A stretch of DNA of 64,000 nucleotides from Streptomyces sp. TSRI0107 (GTDB lineage Bacteria > Actinomycetota > Actinomycetes > Streptomycetales > Streptomycetaceae), in contig NZ_LIVZ01000014.1 in assembly GCF_001905845.1 (NCBI RefSeq), positions 186,001-250,000 of the forward strand, given 5' to 3'. Below the pieces are notes generated by a model that worked only from the letters and a program-made list of their open reading frames with translations, searched no databases and had not been told where the DNA came from. Each line of letters begins with the position of its first letter. Position 1 is the stretch's first letter. The position numbers and the translations under genes were made by a program. Below, piece after piece: positions 9,094 to 21,139 of this stretch.

Positions 9094-9602
9094 ACCACAT
9101 CGACAACGGCGGAGCCGACGACGGCTTCGACGCGTACGACGAACACGCCCTGGACCAGGCGGAGTTGGGATCCGGCGTGCTGGAGGAGGAGCTGCGGCAG
9201 GCCGCCGCCGTCCTCGACCCGGTCCCGGCGGAACTGCGGCGCGTGGCCGTGGACGCCTACAGCCTGCACGACCTCGACGCCCGCCTCGCCGAGCTGACCT
9301 TCGACTCCCTGGTGGACGCCGTCCCGGTGCGCGGCGCGACCGACGTACCGCGGATGCTCACCTTCCGCACCGGTGAGCTGAGCGTCGACGTCGAGGTGAC
9401 CGCGCACGGTCTGATCGGGCAGGTGCTGCCGCCGCAGCCGGCCCGTATCGAGGTCCTGGGCGGCCCGCACCCGGCCGCGCCGGACACCCTCACCGCGGAC
9501 ACCATGGGCCGCTTCACCAGCGACGTCCCGCCCGCCGGCCCCTTCGCGCTGCGGCTGCGGACGGGCGGGGAGGTGGTCGTGACGGAGTGGCTGCGGGCCT
9601 GA
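9090..9602 (+). CDS. Small acidic protein coupled to the sigma factor
   Basis: The protein has 170 residues. GTG 9090 overlaps the sigma factor stop. The N-terminal 60 residues are acidic and helical (FDAYDEHALDQAELGSGVLE). The C-terminal part from about residue 85 is beta-rich (LTFRTGELSVDVEVTAHGLI, later FALRLRTGGEVVVTEWLRA), like an immunoglobulin-type sandwich. No Cys/His zinc motif and no membrane segment are present, so it is not a classical anti-sigma factor. I do not recognise a named family. Position suggests it modulates the sigma factor or is a protease substrate or adaptor; both are inference. Confidence 0.7.
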   Translation: MNHIDNGGADDGFDAYDEHALDQAELGSGVLEEELRQAAAVLDPVPAELRRVAVDAYSLHDLDARLAELTFDSLVDAVPVRGATDVPRMLTFRTGELSVDVEVTAHGLIGQVLPPQPARIEVLGGPHPAAPDTLTADTMGRFTSDVPPAGPFALRLRTGGEVVVTEWLRA

Positions 9603-9614
9603 GCCGCCCGCCCG

Positions 9615-10406
9615 TCAGCGCGGTACGGCGGCGACCAGTGCCGCGAGCGCCTCGGCGAGGCGCTCCAGGCCCGGTCCGGCCGGGCCGCCCGGCTCGGTCA
9701 TGTAGGTGTCCCGGCGGATCTCCACCATCAGCGCGGACACCCGGGGGTCCGTCCCGTAGTACTCCAGCGGGACGTACGCCCCGCTGAACGGGCTGTCCAG
9801 CCCGACGTCCTCCCCGAAGGCCCGGCGGGCGGCGGCGACCAGCTCGGGCGGCGTGTGGAAGGCGTCGGTGCCCAGGCAGACGGGCGGCCGGGGGCCCGCG
9901 CCGTGCAGCTCGTAGGGCAGGGCCTCGGCGGCATAGGAGTGCACGTCGACGATCACGGCCCGCCCGGTCGCGGCGAGCCGTTGGGCCACGGCGTCCGTCA
10001 TGGCCCGGGCGTACGGCCGGTAGTACCGTTCGATCAGGGGCTCCGGGTCGTGGTCGCCGGCCCGCAGCTCGTCCTTGTGCGTGGTCCGCGTGTACACGGC
10101 GCCCATGCCCACGGCCAGCATCTCCTCGCGCTCGTCCGGGAACCGCTCAGGGTCCACGACCAGCCGCGACAGCCGGTTCACGAACCGCCAGGGAGCGGCC
10201 CCGGCCAGCGCCGCCGCCCGCGCGGCGATCTCCGCGGTGTGCGCGTCGACGATGTGGTCCAGCTCGCGCTCCAGCGCCTCGTCGTCCAGCACGATCCCCG
10301 CCCGCACGTCCGCCGGGATCTCCCGCGCCGAGTGCGGGACGTGCAGGAGCACCGGCGAGTCGTCGGCACCGGGCAGCAGCTCGAAGGAGGGGGCGGGACG
10401 GCTCAC
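9615..10406 (-). CDS. N-formylglutamate amidohydrolase family protein
   Basis: The protein has 263 residues, near family length. It shows VLLHVPHSAREIP (residues 19-31), ELDHIVDAHT, RLVVDPERFPDE and IVDVHSYAAEALPYELH, the zinc-binding pattern of the FGase/HutG fold. It could hydrolyse N-formylglutamate or a related N-acyl amino acid. No histidine-utilisation genes are nearby. It is convergent with the small acidic gene (12-bp gap) and lies downstream of icd, beyond two hairpins, so it is probably transcribed on its own. Confidence 0.8.
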   Translation of the reverse strand: MSRPAPSFELLPGADDSPVLLHVPHSAREIPADVRAGIVLDDEALERELDHIVDAHTAEIAARAAALAGAAPWRFVNRLSRLVVDPERFPDEREEMLAVGMGAVYTRTTHKDELRAGDHDPEPLIERYYRPYARAMTDAVAQRLAATGRAVIVDVHSYAAEALPYELHGAGPRPPVCLGTDAFHTPPELVAAARRAFGEDVGLDSPFSGAYVPLEYYGTDPRVSALMVEIRRDTYMTEPGGPAGPGLERLAEALAALVAAVPR

Positions 10407-10454
10407 GGGGCGGCTCCGGGGTGTCGGCGGCGTGATGGAGGGGGACGAGACGGG

Positions 10455-10527
10455 TCCGCCCCGGCCGGGCAGAGAGCCGACCGGGGCGGAACACGGGATC
10501 CGCGAGGGATCCTTCGGGGGATCCCTC
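10455..10527 (-). terminator. Double hairpin downstream of icd
   Basis: Two stems follow the icd stop on the minus strand. GAGGGATCC (10504-10512) pairs with GGATCCCTC (10519-10527) over a TTCGGG loop. TCCGCCCCGG (10455-10464) pairs with CCGGGGCGGA (10481-10490). Both stems are perfect. Confidence 0.65.
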
Positions 10528-10539
10528 GGCGGGTGAGCG

Positions 10540-12759
<2,220 letters not shown>

Positions 12760-12788
12760 CGGGTGCTCCGCTCCACGTCTGCAACATT

Positions 12789-12815
12789 GCTCGACATCAA
12801 GATATCTCGTGATCG
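12789..12815 (-). promoter_or_regulatory. AT-rich candidate operator/promoter of icd
   Basis: The stretch contains TCGACATCAAGATATCTCGTGA, unusually AT-rich for this DNA, with a GATATC core and imperfect CTTGA/TCGAG arms. It lies 30-56 bases upstream of the icd GTG. Identity of any binding protein is unknown. Confidence 0.3.
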
Positions 12816-12852
12816 TGTCTCCTGGGCGACGGGGCCGGATCCAATCGCACAG

Positions 12853-12898
12853 GCCCCCGGTCACCCTCACGTCGGGTGACGGAGGCGTGACCGGGGGC
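12853..12898 (-). terminator. 12-bp stem terminator of the MscS gene
   Basis: GCCCCCGGTCAC (12853-12864) pairs perfectly with GTGACCGGGGGC (12887-12898), 23 bases beyond the MscS stop on the minus strand. It separates that gene from the icd promoter. Confidence 0.7.
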
Positions 12899-12920
12899 GG
12901 GGTGGTGCGGACGGTGCGGA

Positions 12921-14009
12921 CTACGGCCGCGGCGCGGTGTCCTCACGCTGGTGCGGGATCGCCGCCTCCGGGAAGGCGGTGCCGGGCTGGTGGAGGGAGA
13001 CCGAGCGGGTGGGGGCCGGGATGCTGATGCCCTCCGCGCGGTAGCGGCGGTGCAGGCGCTTGATGAACTCGTGCTTGATCCGGTACTGGTCGCTGAACTC
13101 GCCGACGCCGAGGATCACCGTGAACCCGATCCGCGAGTCGCCGAAGGTGTGGAAGCGGACGGCGGGCTCGTGGTCCGGGACGGCACCGGTGATCTCCGTC
13201 ATCACCTCGGTGACCACTTCCTCGGTCACCCGCTCCACGTGCTCCAGGTCGCTGTCGTAGCCGACCCCGGCCTGGACCATGATGGTCAGCTCCTGCTCGG
13301 GCCGGTTGAAGTTGGTCATGTTCGTCCCGGCCAGCTGACCGTTGGGGATGATGACCAGGTTGTTGGAGAGGTTGCGGATGGTGGTCTGCCGCCAGTTGAT
13401 GTCGGTGACATAGCCCTCCTCGCCGCTGCTCAGCCGGATGTAGTCGCCCGGCTGCACGGTCTTCGAGGCGAGGATGTGGATGCCCGCGAAGAGGTTGGCG
13501 AGGGTGTCCTGGAGGGCCAGCGCGACGGCCAGACCGCCCACGCCGAGCGCGGTGAGCATCGGCGCTATGGAGATGCCCAGCGTCTGGAGCACCACGAGGA
13601 AGCCGAGCGCCAGCACCATCACGCGGGTGATGTTGACGAAGATCGTCGCGGACGCGGCGACACCCGAGCGGGACTGGGCGACCGACCGCACCAGATCGGC
13701 CACCACCCGGGCCGCCGCCAGCGTCACCACGAAGATCAGCAGCACGGTCAGGGCCTGGTTGGTGTGGTGCTGAACGGTCCGCGTCAGCGGCAGCACCGCC
13801 GCCGCGGAGGCCGCCCCGCCCACGATCGCCGCCCACGGCACCACCGTGCGCAGCGCGGCCACGATGACGTCGTCCCCGCCCCAGCGGGTGCGGTCGGCCT
13901 GCTTGCCCAGCCAGCGCAGCACCAGCCGCAGGACGAACGCGGCCAGCAGGCCCGCCGCCAGCGCGACACCGGCGAGGATGAGGTCGTCCAGGGTCAGCGC
14001 GCGGGTCAT
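12921..14009 (-). CDS. MscS-family mechanosensitive ion channel
   Basis: The protein has 362 residues. There are about four hydrophobic segments in the first 170 residues. The pore-lining helix is TALGVGGLAVALALQDTLAN (about 152-171), then the beta domain GDYIRLSSGEEGYVTDINWR and VIIPNGQLAGTNMTNF, both hallmarks of MscS. It should sit in the membrane and gate on osmotic downshock. The start is ATG 14009 behind GGAGG. It is single, with its own terminator. Confidence 0.88.
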   Translation of the reverse strand: MTRALTLDDLILAGVALAAGLLAAFVLRLVLRWLGKQADRTRWGGDDVIVAALRTVVPWAAIVGGAASAAAVLPLTRTVQHHTNQALTVLLIFVVTLAAARVVADLVRSVAQSRSGVAASATIFVNITRVMVLALGFLVVLQTLGISIAPMLTALGVGGLAVALALQDTLANLFAGIHILASKTVQPGDYIRLSSGEEGYVTDINWRQTTIRNLSNNLVIIPNGQLAGTNMTNFNRPEQELTIMVQAGVGYDSDLEHVERVTEEVVTEVMTEITGAVPDHEPAVRFHTFGDSRIGFTVILGVGEFSDQYRIKHEFIKRLHRRYRAEGISIPAPTRSVSLHQPGTAFPEAAIPHQREDTAPRP

Positions 14010-14171
14010 CGGTCACCTCCGGAGGGACGATCCGCGGCAAACGGGGCCGCCGGCGGCCGGATGTGAAGTGTCGTCACGTTGTCACCTGCTCGATTCCGGG
14101 ATGTGCGAGCGCTCATCCTGCCGTATCCGGTACACCAGTTCGCACCCGGACCGGTGTCGCCCGCACCCCGC

Positions 14172-15689
14172 TCAGACGATGCCCTCCGCGAGTTCCGCCT
14201 GCTCACGGTCGGATCCGTACGCGGCGGTCGTCGGCGTTCCGTACGAACGGCGGGCGACGAACCACCACACCGTGGCGAGCACGAGTACGACGGCGAGGGC
14301 GACCGACGCGTAGTTCATCGTGTCGACCGTGACCGGCGACGACTGCGGCAGGCAGAACAGCACCGTCACACCCGCCACCCACACCACCGCGACCCAGCCG
14401 ATCGGCCTGCTCCACCGGCCCAGGTTCCACGGACCGGGCGTGAACCGGTCCCCGGCGCGCAGCCGCAGGAACACGGGGATGGCGTAGGCGGGGGTGATGC
14501 CGATGACGTTGATGGCGGTGACCGCGCCGTACGCCGTCGCCGAGTACAGGGACGGCAGGGCCAGCACACAGGCCACCGCCACCGACAGCCACACGGCGGC
14601 CACCGGGGTCTGGGTGCGGGGGCTGACCTTGCGCCACACCCGCGAGCCGGGCAGCGCCCCGTCCCGGCTGAACGCGAACACCATCCGGCTGGCCGCGGCG
14701 ACCTCGGCGTTGCCGCAGAACAACTGGGCGACGATCACCACCAGCAGCAGCGCGCTCGCACCGTCCGTGCCGAGCCCGTCGAGCAGGATCTGCGCGGGCG
14801 GCACCCCGGTCTCGCTGGCCCGGGTGGCGTCGTAGTCCTGGATGGCGAAGGTCAGCCCGGCCAGCAGTACGAAACCGGCCAGCCACGACACCCAGATGGC
14901 GCGCACGATGCCGCGCGACGCCGCCACCGAGGCGCCCGCGGTCTCCTCGGAGAGGTGCGCGGAGGCGTCGTAGCCGGAGAAGGTGTACTGGGCGAGCAGC
15001 AGGCCGATCGCGGCGACGTACAGCGGGTTGCTCCAGCCGGTCTCGTTGACGAACTCGGTGAAGACGAACGACGGGGACTGGTGGTGGTCGGGGACGATCG
15101 CCAGCGCGCCGACGATCAGCGCGACACCGGCGAGGTGCCACCACACGCTGATCGAGTTGAGCACGCTGACCAGCCGCACCCCGAACAGGTTCAGCACGGC
15201 GTGCAGCAGCAGGATGACGACGAAGATGACCATCGTCTTCTCCGGCGTCGGCTGGAATCCCCACTGCAGGTTCAGGAACGCGCCGGTGAACAGGGCGGCG
15301 CCGTAGTCGATGCCGGCGATCGCGCCGAGCAGACCGAGCAGATTCAGCCAGCCCGTGTACCAGCCCCAGCGGCGGCCGCCGAGCCGGTCGGCCATGTAGT
15401 ACAGCGCGCCGGACGTGGGGTACGCGCTGGTGACCTCCGCCAGCGCCAGCCCCACGCAGAGCACGAACAGGCCGACGCCCGCCCAGCCCCACAGCATCAC
15501 CGCGGGTCCGCCCGCGCCCATGCCGAAGCCGTACAGGGTCATGCAGCCGGACAGGATCGAGATCACCGAGAAGCTGATCGCGAAGTTGCCGAAACCGCCC
15601 ATCCGGCGGGCGAGGACCGGCCGGTAGCCCAGTTCGCGCAGGCGTTGCTCCTCGTCCTGCTGCGGGGCGCCGTGGGGGGTGCGGGGCAT
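14172..15689 (-). CDS. APC-superfamily amino acid/amine permease
   Basis: The protein has 505 residues with about 12 transmembrane segments. The N-terminus RRMGGFGNFAISFSVISILS followed by a Gly-rich stretch is the consensus first helix of AAT/GABA-permease-like APC transporters. Conserved loops include EVTSAYPTSGALYYMADRLG and YDASAHLSEETAGAS. ATG 15689 is placed behind GGAGG; the frame is open further upstream without a better start. The substrate is probably an amino acid or polyamine. It follows the unknown gene at 15730-16719 in the same orientation with a 40-bp gap and may be cotranscribed. Confidence 0.88.
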   Translation of the reverse strand: MPRTPHGAPQQDEEQRLRELGYRPVLARRMGGFGNFAISFSVISILSGCMTLYGFGMGAGGPAVMLWGWAGVGLFVLCVGLALAEVTSAYPTSGALYYMADRLGGRRWGWYTGWLNLLGLLGAIAGIDYGAALFTGAFLNLQWGFQPTPEKTMVIFVVILLLHAVLNLFGVRLVSVLNSISVWWHLAGVALIVGALAIVPDHHQSPSFVFTEFVNETGWSNPLYVAAIGLLLAQYTFSGYDASAHLSEETAGASVAASRGIVRAIWVSWLAGFVLLAGLTFAIQDYDATRASETGVPPAQILLDGLGTDGASALLLVVIVAQLFCGNAEVAAASRMVFAFSRDGALPGSRVWRKVSPRTQTPVAAVWLSVAVACVLALPSLYSATAYGAVTAINVIGITPAYAIPVFLRLRAGDRFTPGPWNLGRWSRPIGWVAVVWVAGVTVLFCLPQSSPVTVDTMNYASVALAVVLVLATVWWFVARRSYGTPTTAAYGSDREQAELAEGIV

Positions 15690-15729
15690 GCGGGAACCTC
15701 CTGGGGTCCGGTGAAGCCGAAGGGGAACG

Positions 15730-16719
15730 TCAGGGACGGCGGGCCGCCGCCCCGCTGCGGGCACGGGCCAGCCGGAACACCTCCGCGGCCTGCGCGTGGT
15801 CGCCCGGCACCGAGGCGCGGTACGCCCACGGCAGCGGCGTCCAGTACGGTCCGAGCGCGTCGAACACCCGGGCCGCTTCGGGGAACCGCAGCGCGCCCCA
15901 CAGGGCGTGCGCGAGATGGTTCAGGTCGAGCGGGGTCCGCTCGGCGGCCGTGGTGTGCTCGAACCAGCCGTGGAACGCCCGGACCGCCTCGCGGGAGGCG
16001 TCCTCGGCGACCCAGTGCAGATCGAGCGCGGCGTCCCGCCCGCCGCCGCGCCGGTAGCGCTCGACCCGGACGTACAGCGGCAGCAGATGCAGCGCCGAGC
16101 CCGGCGGTGCCGCGTCGGCCGCCCAGTGCGCGAAACCCGCCGCCTCGGCCAGCCGCCCGGACGCCGAGCGGTCGTACAGGAACTGGAGCATGCGGTGGTG
16201 GGCCTCGCGGTTGTGCGGGTCGCGCTTGTCGGCCTCGGCCAGCAGCCCCCAGGGCCCGGGCGGCAGCATCGGCTCCGACGGCGCCACCCGGTGCTCCGGC
16301 CAGCGCTGATCCTCGTCCAGCCGGGCCAGCGCCAGCAGGCACACCCAGGGGACCGGGTCGTGGGAGGCGACCCGCGCCACGGCGTCGCTCGCCCGCCACG
16401 CCTCGTGCCACAACTCGCCGGTGCGGGAGTGCTGTTCGCGGTGCGCGCGCAGGGCCCGCTCCACCGCCACGCGGGCGTGCATCACGGCGGCCGGGACGCT
16501 GCCCGGCTCCTCGGTGAGCCACGCCCGCACCACGTCCGTGCCGGCCGCAGCGGCCGCCAGGACCTGGGTGCGCTGGGTCCACTGCCACCACGACCCGGTC
16601 TCGGCGAGCAGCGCGCGCATCGACATCCAGCGCCCGGCGCGCACCTCCTGGAGGGCGGCGCGCAGCGCCGTGTCGGGTCCGGCGGGATCGTAGGCGGGGC
16701 GTGCTCCGTCTCTGGCCAT
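15730..16719 (-). CDS. Conserved-looking TPR-like hypothetical protein
   Basis: The protein has 329 residues, starting at ATG 16719 behind GGGAGG. It is helical and rich in Trp, Ala and His, with repeats such as HARVAVERALRAHREQHSRT and LAHALWGALRFPEAARVFDA that resemble TPR units. No signal peptide, membrane segment or catalytic motif is visible. I do not recognise a function. The permease gene follows directly. Confidence 0.65.
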   Translation of the reverse strand: MARDGARPAYDPAGPDTALRAALQEVRAGRWMSMRALLAETGSWWQWTQRTQVLAAAAAGTDVVRAWLTEEPGSVPAAVMHARVAVERALRAHREQHSRTGELWHEAWRASDAVARVASHDPVPWVCLLALARLDEDQRWPEHRVAPSEPMLPPGPWGLLAEADKRDPHNREAHHRMLQFLYDRSASGRLAEAAGFAHWAADAAPPGSALHLLPLYVRVERYRRGGGRDAALDLHWVAEDASREAVRAFHGWFEHTTAAERTPLDLNHLAHALWGALRFPEAARVFDALGPYWTPLPWAYRASVPGDHAQAAEVFRLARARSGAAARRP

Positions 16720-16857
16720 CAGCCTCCCGCCCCGGTCGGCGGGCGGGTGGTCGGGACGGCAGGGTGGCGTGACAACAGCCCTCCTCCGGGCGGCGGTTGA
16801 GGAGATCGCGTTCGGTCGGCGGTCACTATAGAGGCGTGTGTTCCGGATGAGACGCCA

Positions 16858-16877
16858 GTTTCGCCATACGGAGAAAC
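16858..16877. promoter_or_regulatory. IclR-like operator before the FGGY kinase operon
   Basis: GTTTCGCCATACGGAGAAAC is an imperfect palindrome; 16 of 20 positions are symmetric. It matches the TTTC...GAAA style of IclR-family sites, including glycerol-type regulators. It lies about 105 bp before the kinase start and in the gap shared with the divergent unknown gene. Confidence 0.45.
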
Positions 16878-16982
16878 GGCTGCGCCAGGCACGGGAGTTG
16901 ACCGACTGTCAGCGGCGCTTGACGCCGTGTGGCCGGCGACGGCAGGCTGTCGCCCCGTGATCACCACGGGGCGGGAGGCGCG

Positions 16983-18418
<1,436 letters not shown>

Positions 18419-18422
<4 letters not shown>

Positions 18423-19825
18423 CGGTCACCGCCGACGGATCACTGCCCGACCAGCAGCCCTACGACGTCGCGATCGTCGGCGCGGGCGTCGTCGGCGCCG
18501 CCGTCGCCCGCGCCCTGGCCCGGCACCCCCGGCTGAGGGTGGCGCTCGTCGAGGCCCAGGACGACGTCGGCCAGGGCACCTCCAAGTCCAACACCGCGAT
18601 CCTGCACACCGGTTTCGACGCGGTCCCCGGCTCCCTGGAGGCCCGGCTGGTCCGCGAGGGCGCGCGGCTGCTGGCCGGGTACGCCGCCGAGTCCGGCATC
18701 CCCGTCGAACGCGTCGGCGCGCTGCTCGTCGCCTGGGACGACGACCAGCTCGCCACCCTGCCCCGCCTCGCCGAGAAGGCCGTCCGCAACGACTGCCACG
18801 ACACCCGCCTCCTCGGCCCGGCCGAGCTGTACGCCCGCGAGCCGCACCTCGGCCCCGGCGCGCTCGGCGCCCTGCACGTGCCCGGCGAGAGCATCATCTG
18901 CCCGTGGACGACGACACTCGCGTACGCCACCCAGGCGGTGCGCCACGGCGTCCACCTGCACCTGAACTGCCGGGTGGAGCGGCTGAGCCGGACCGGCGAG
19001 CTGCACGAGCTGACGACCTCCCGGGGCACCCTGCGCGCCCGGCGGCTCGTCAACGCGGCCGGACTGCACGCCGACACCCTCGACCGGCAGCTCGGCCACC
19101 ACGACTTCACCGTCACCCCGCGCCGCGGCCAGCTCCTGGTCCACGACAAGTTCGCCCGCGCCCTGGTCCGGCACATCCTGCTGCCCGTCCCCACCGCCCT
19201 CGGCAAGGGCGTCCTGGTCGCCCCCACCGTCTACGGCAACGTCCTGCTCGGCCCGACCGCCGAGGACCTGGACGACAAGCGGGCCACCGGGTCCACCGCC
19301 GACGGCCTCGCCGCCCTGCGCGAACAGGGCCGCCGCATCCTGCCCGCCCTGCTCGACGAGGAGGTCACCGCCGTCTACGCCGGGCTGCGCGCCGCCACCG
19401 GGCACGACGACTACCGCGTCCGCGCCCACCCCGGCCAGGGATACGTCACCGTCGGCGGCATCCGCTCCACCGGCCTGACCGCATCCCTCGCCCTCGCCGA
19501 GCACGTCATGGGGCTACTCGCCGAGACGGGACTCGACGCCGGACCCGCCCGGGAACTGGAGCCCGTGCGCATGCCGAATCTCGGCGAGGCGTTCCCGCGC
19601 CCCCATCAGCGCGCCGACCTCATCGCCGCCGACCCCCGCTACGGCACCCTCGTCTGCCACTGCGAACGCGTGTCCCTGGGCGAGATCCAGGACGCCCTCG
19701 CGAGTACGATCCCGCCGCGTTCCGTCGACGGGCTGCGCCGCCGGACACGCGCGCGTGGCGGTCGCTGCCAGGGCTTCTACTGCGGGGCCGCGGTGCGCGC
19801 GCTGTTCGAGGAGGGCAGGCCATGA
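18419..19825 (+). CDS. FAD-dependent glycerol-3-phosphate dehydrogenase-like enzyme with BFD-type Fe-S tail
   Basis: The protein has 468 residues. It begins with a DAO-type FAD fold, DVAIVGAGVVGAAVARALAR, and TSKSNTAILHTGFDA. The C-terminus has four cysteines arranged CHC, about 33 residues, CQGFYC, a BFD/[2Fe-2S] domain as in GlpA of anaerobic G3P dehydrogenases and in L-2-hydroxyglutarate oxidase relatives. It should oxidise the kinase product and pass electrons to the next protein. GTG 18419 overlaps the kinase stop, and ATGA links it to the following gene. Confidence 0.85.
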
Positions 19826-21102
19826 CGGACCGGGAAGGCGCACACGACGGTCCGGCGGGGCCGGGCACGACGGCCGTACGACGGGTGGACGTGCTCGTCG
19901 TCGGCGCGGGACCGGCGGGCCTCTCGGCGGCCGCCCGGCTGGCCGCCGCGGGCGCGGGCCGCGTGGAGGTGCTGGAGCGGGAGCGGACGGCCGGGGGAGT
20001 GCCCCGGCACTGCGCGCACGGCGGCTTCGGCACCTGGCGCCGCCCGCTGACCGGGCCCCGGTACGCGCGGGACCTCGCCGGGACCGCCGTCCGGGCCGGA
20101 GCCGTCGTCCGCACCGGCGTGACCGCCCTCGACTGGGCGGGCCCGCTGGACCTCGCCACGGTCGGCCCGCGCGGCCCGGAGACGATCCGCGCGCGGGCCG
20201 TCGTCCTGGCCACCGGCGCCCGCGAACGCCCCCGCGCGGCCCGCCTCGTCCCCGGCACCCGGCCGGCCGGCGTGTACACCACCGGGGAACTCCAGCAGGC
20301 GGTGCACCTGTACCGGCAGCCGATCGGCACCCGCGCGGTCGTCGTCGGCGCGCAGGACGTCTCCTACGCCGCCGCCGACACCGTGCGCCGCGCCGGAGCC
20401 GACGTCGTCGCCCTCGTCACCGACCTGCCCGGCCACCGCACGGCACCCGCGCGGGCCCTGGACACCCGACTGCGCCGGGGCGTCCCCCTGCTCACCGGCA
20501 CCACGGTCACCGAACTCCTCGGCCACGGCAGGCTGTCCGGCGTCCGTGTCCGCCACCACGACGGCCGTACGGCCGTGCTGCCCTGCGACACCGTCGTCTT
20601 CACCGGCGACTTCACACCCGAGCGCGAACTGGCCCGGCACGGCGGCCTCACCCTCGACCCGCGCACGCGCGGCCCCGCCGTGGACGGCGCCCTGCGCACC
20701 TCACGGCCCGGCGTGTTCGCCGCGGGCAACGTCCTGCACGCGGTGGAGCGCGCGGCAACGGCGGCCCGGGAGGGCGTGTGGGTGGCCGACGCCGTACGTG
20801 CCTGGCTCGTCGCGGCGTCCTGGCCGCACGGAGAAGCGTGGCCGGTCGGGGTGCCGCTCACCGTCGACCCGCCGCTGCGCTGGATCACCCCCAACCGCGT
20901 CACCCCGGCCGACGCCCTGCCGTACACCCTGCGCACGGCGGCACGGCTCGGCCGTCCCCTCCTCGAAGTCGCCCAGGACGGACGCGTCCTGCACCGCGAA
21001 CGGATCCGCGGCGCCGCCCCGGACCGCTCCCTGACGCTGACGGCACGCTGGGCCCACGCGGTCGACCCGAAGGGCGGGCCGGTGCGGGTGGCGGTCGTCT
21101 GA
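19822..21102 (+). CDS. NAD(P)/FAD-dependent oxidoreductase partner subunit
   Basis: The protein has 426 residues. The FAD motif is VLVVGAGPAGLSAAARLAAA (residues 24-43), then ATGARERPRAARL and a second dinucleotide motif around AVVVGAQDVSYAA, where the usual glycines are partly replaced. FAAGNVLHAVERAA is the C-terminal FAD contact. It belongs with the NoxB/HcnB-like small flavoproteins that pair with GlpA-type dehydrogenases. It is fully coupled to the preceding gene. The third small ferredoxin-like subunit found in some such operons is absent here. Confidence 0.8.
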   Translation: MTDREGAHDGPAGPGTTAVRRVDVLVVGAGPAGLSAAARLAAAGAGRVEVLERERTAGGVPRHCAHGGFGTWRRPLTGPRYARDLAGTAVRAGAVVRTGVTALDWAGPLDLATVGPRGPETIRARAVVLATGARERPRAARLVPGTRPAGVYTTGELQQAVHLYRQPIGTRAVVVGAQDVSYAAADTVRRAGADVVALVTDLPGHRTAPARALDTRLRRGVPLLTGTTVTELLGHGRLSGVRVRHHDGRTAVLPCDTVVFTGDFTPERELARHGGLTLDPRTRGPAVDGALRTSRPGVFAAGNVLHAVERAATAAREGVWVADAVRAWLVAASWPHGEAWPVGVPLTVDPPLRWITPNRVTPADALPYTLRTAARLGRPLLEVAQDGRVLHRERIRGAAPDRSLTLTARWAHAVDPKGGPVRVAVV

Positions 21103-21139
21103 CGGCCCGTTGTCAGTGCCGTGTGCGACATTGGCCCAC

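Noticed and set aside
14046..14059. GGCCGCCGGCGGCC palindrome upstream of the MscS gene
   Set aside because: Such pure G/C palindromes arise easily by chance in this base composition; not conserved-looking or well placed.
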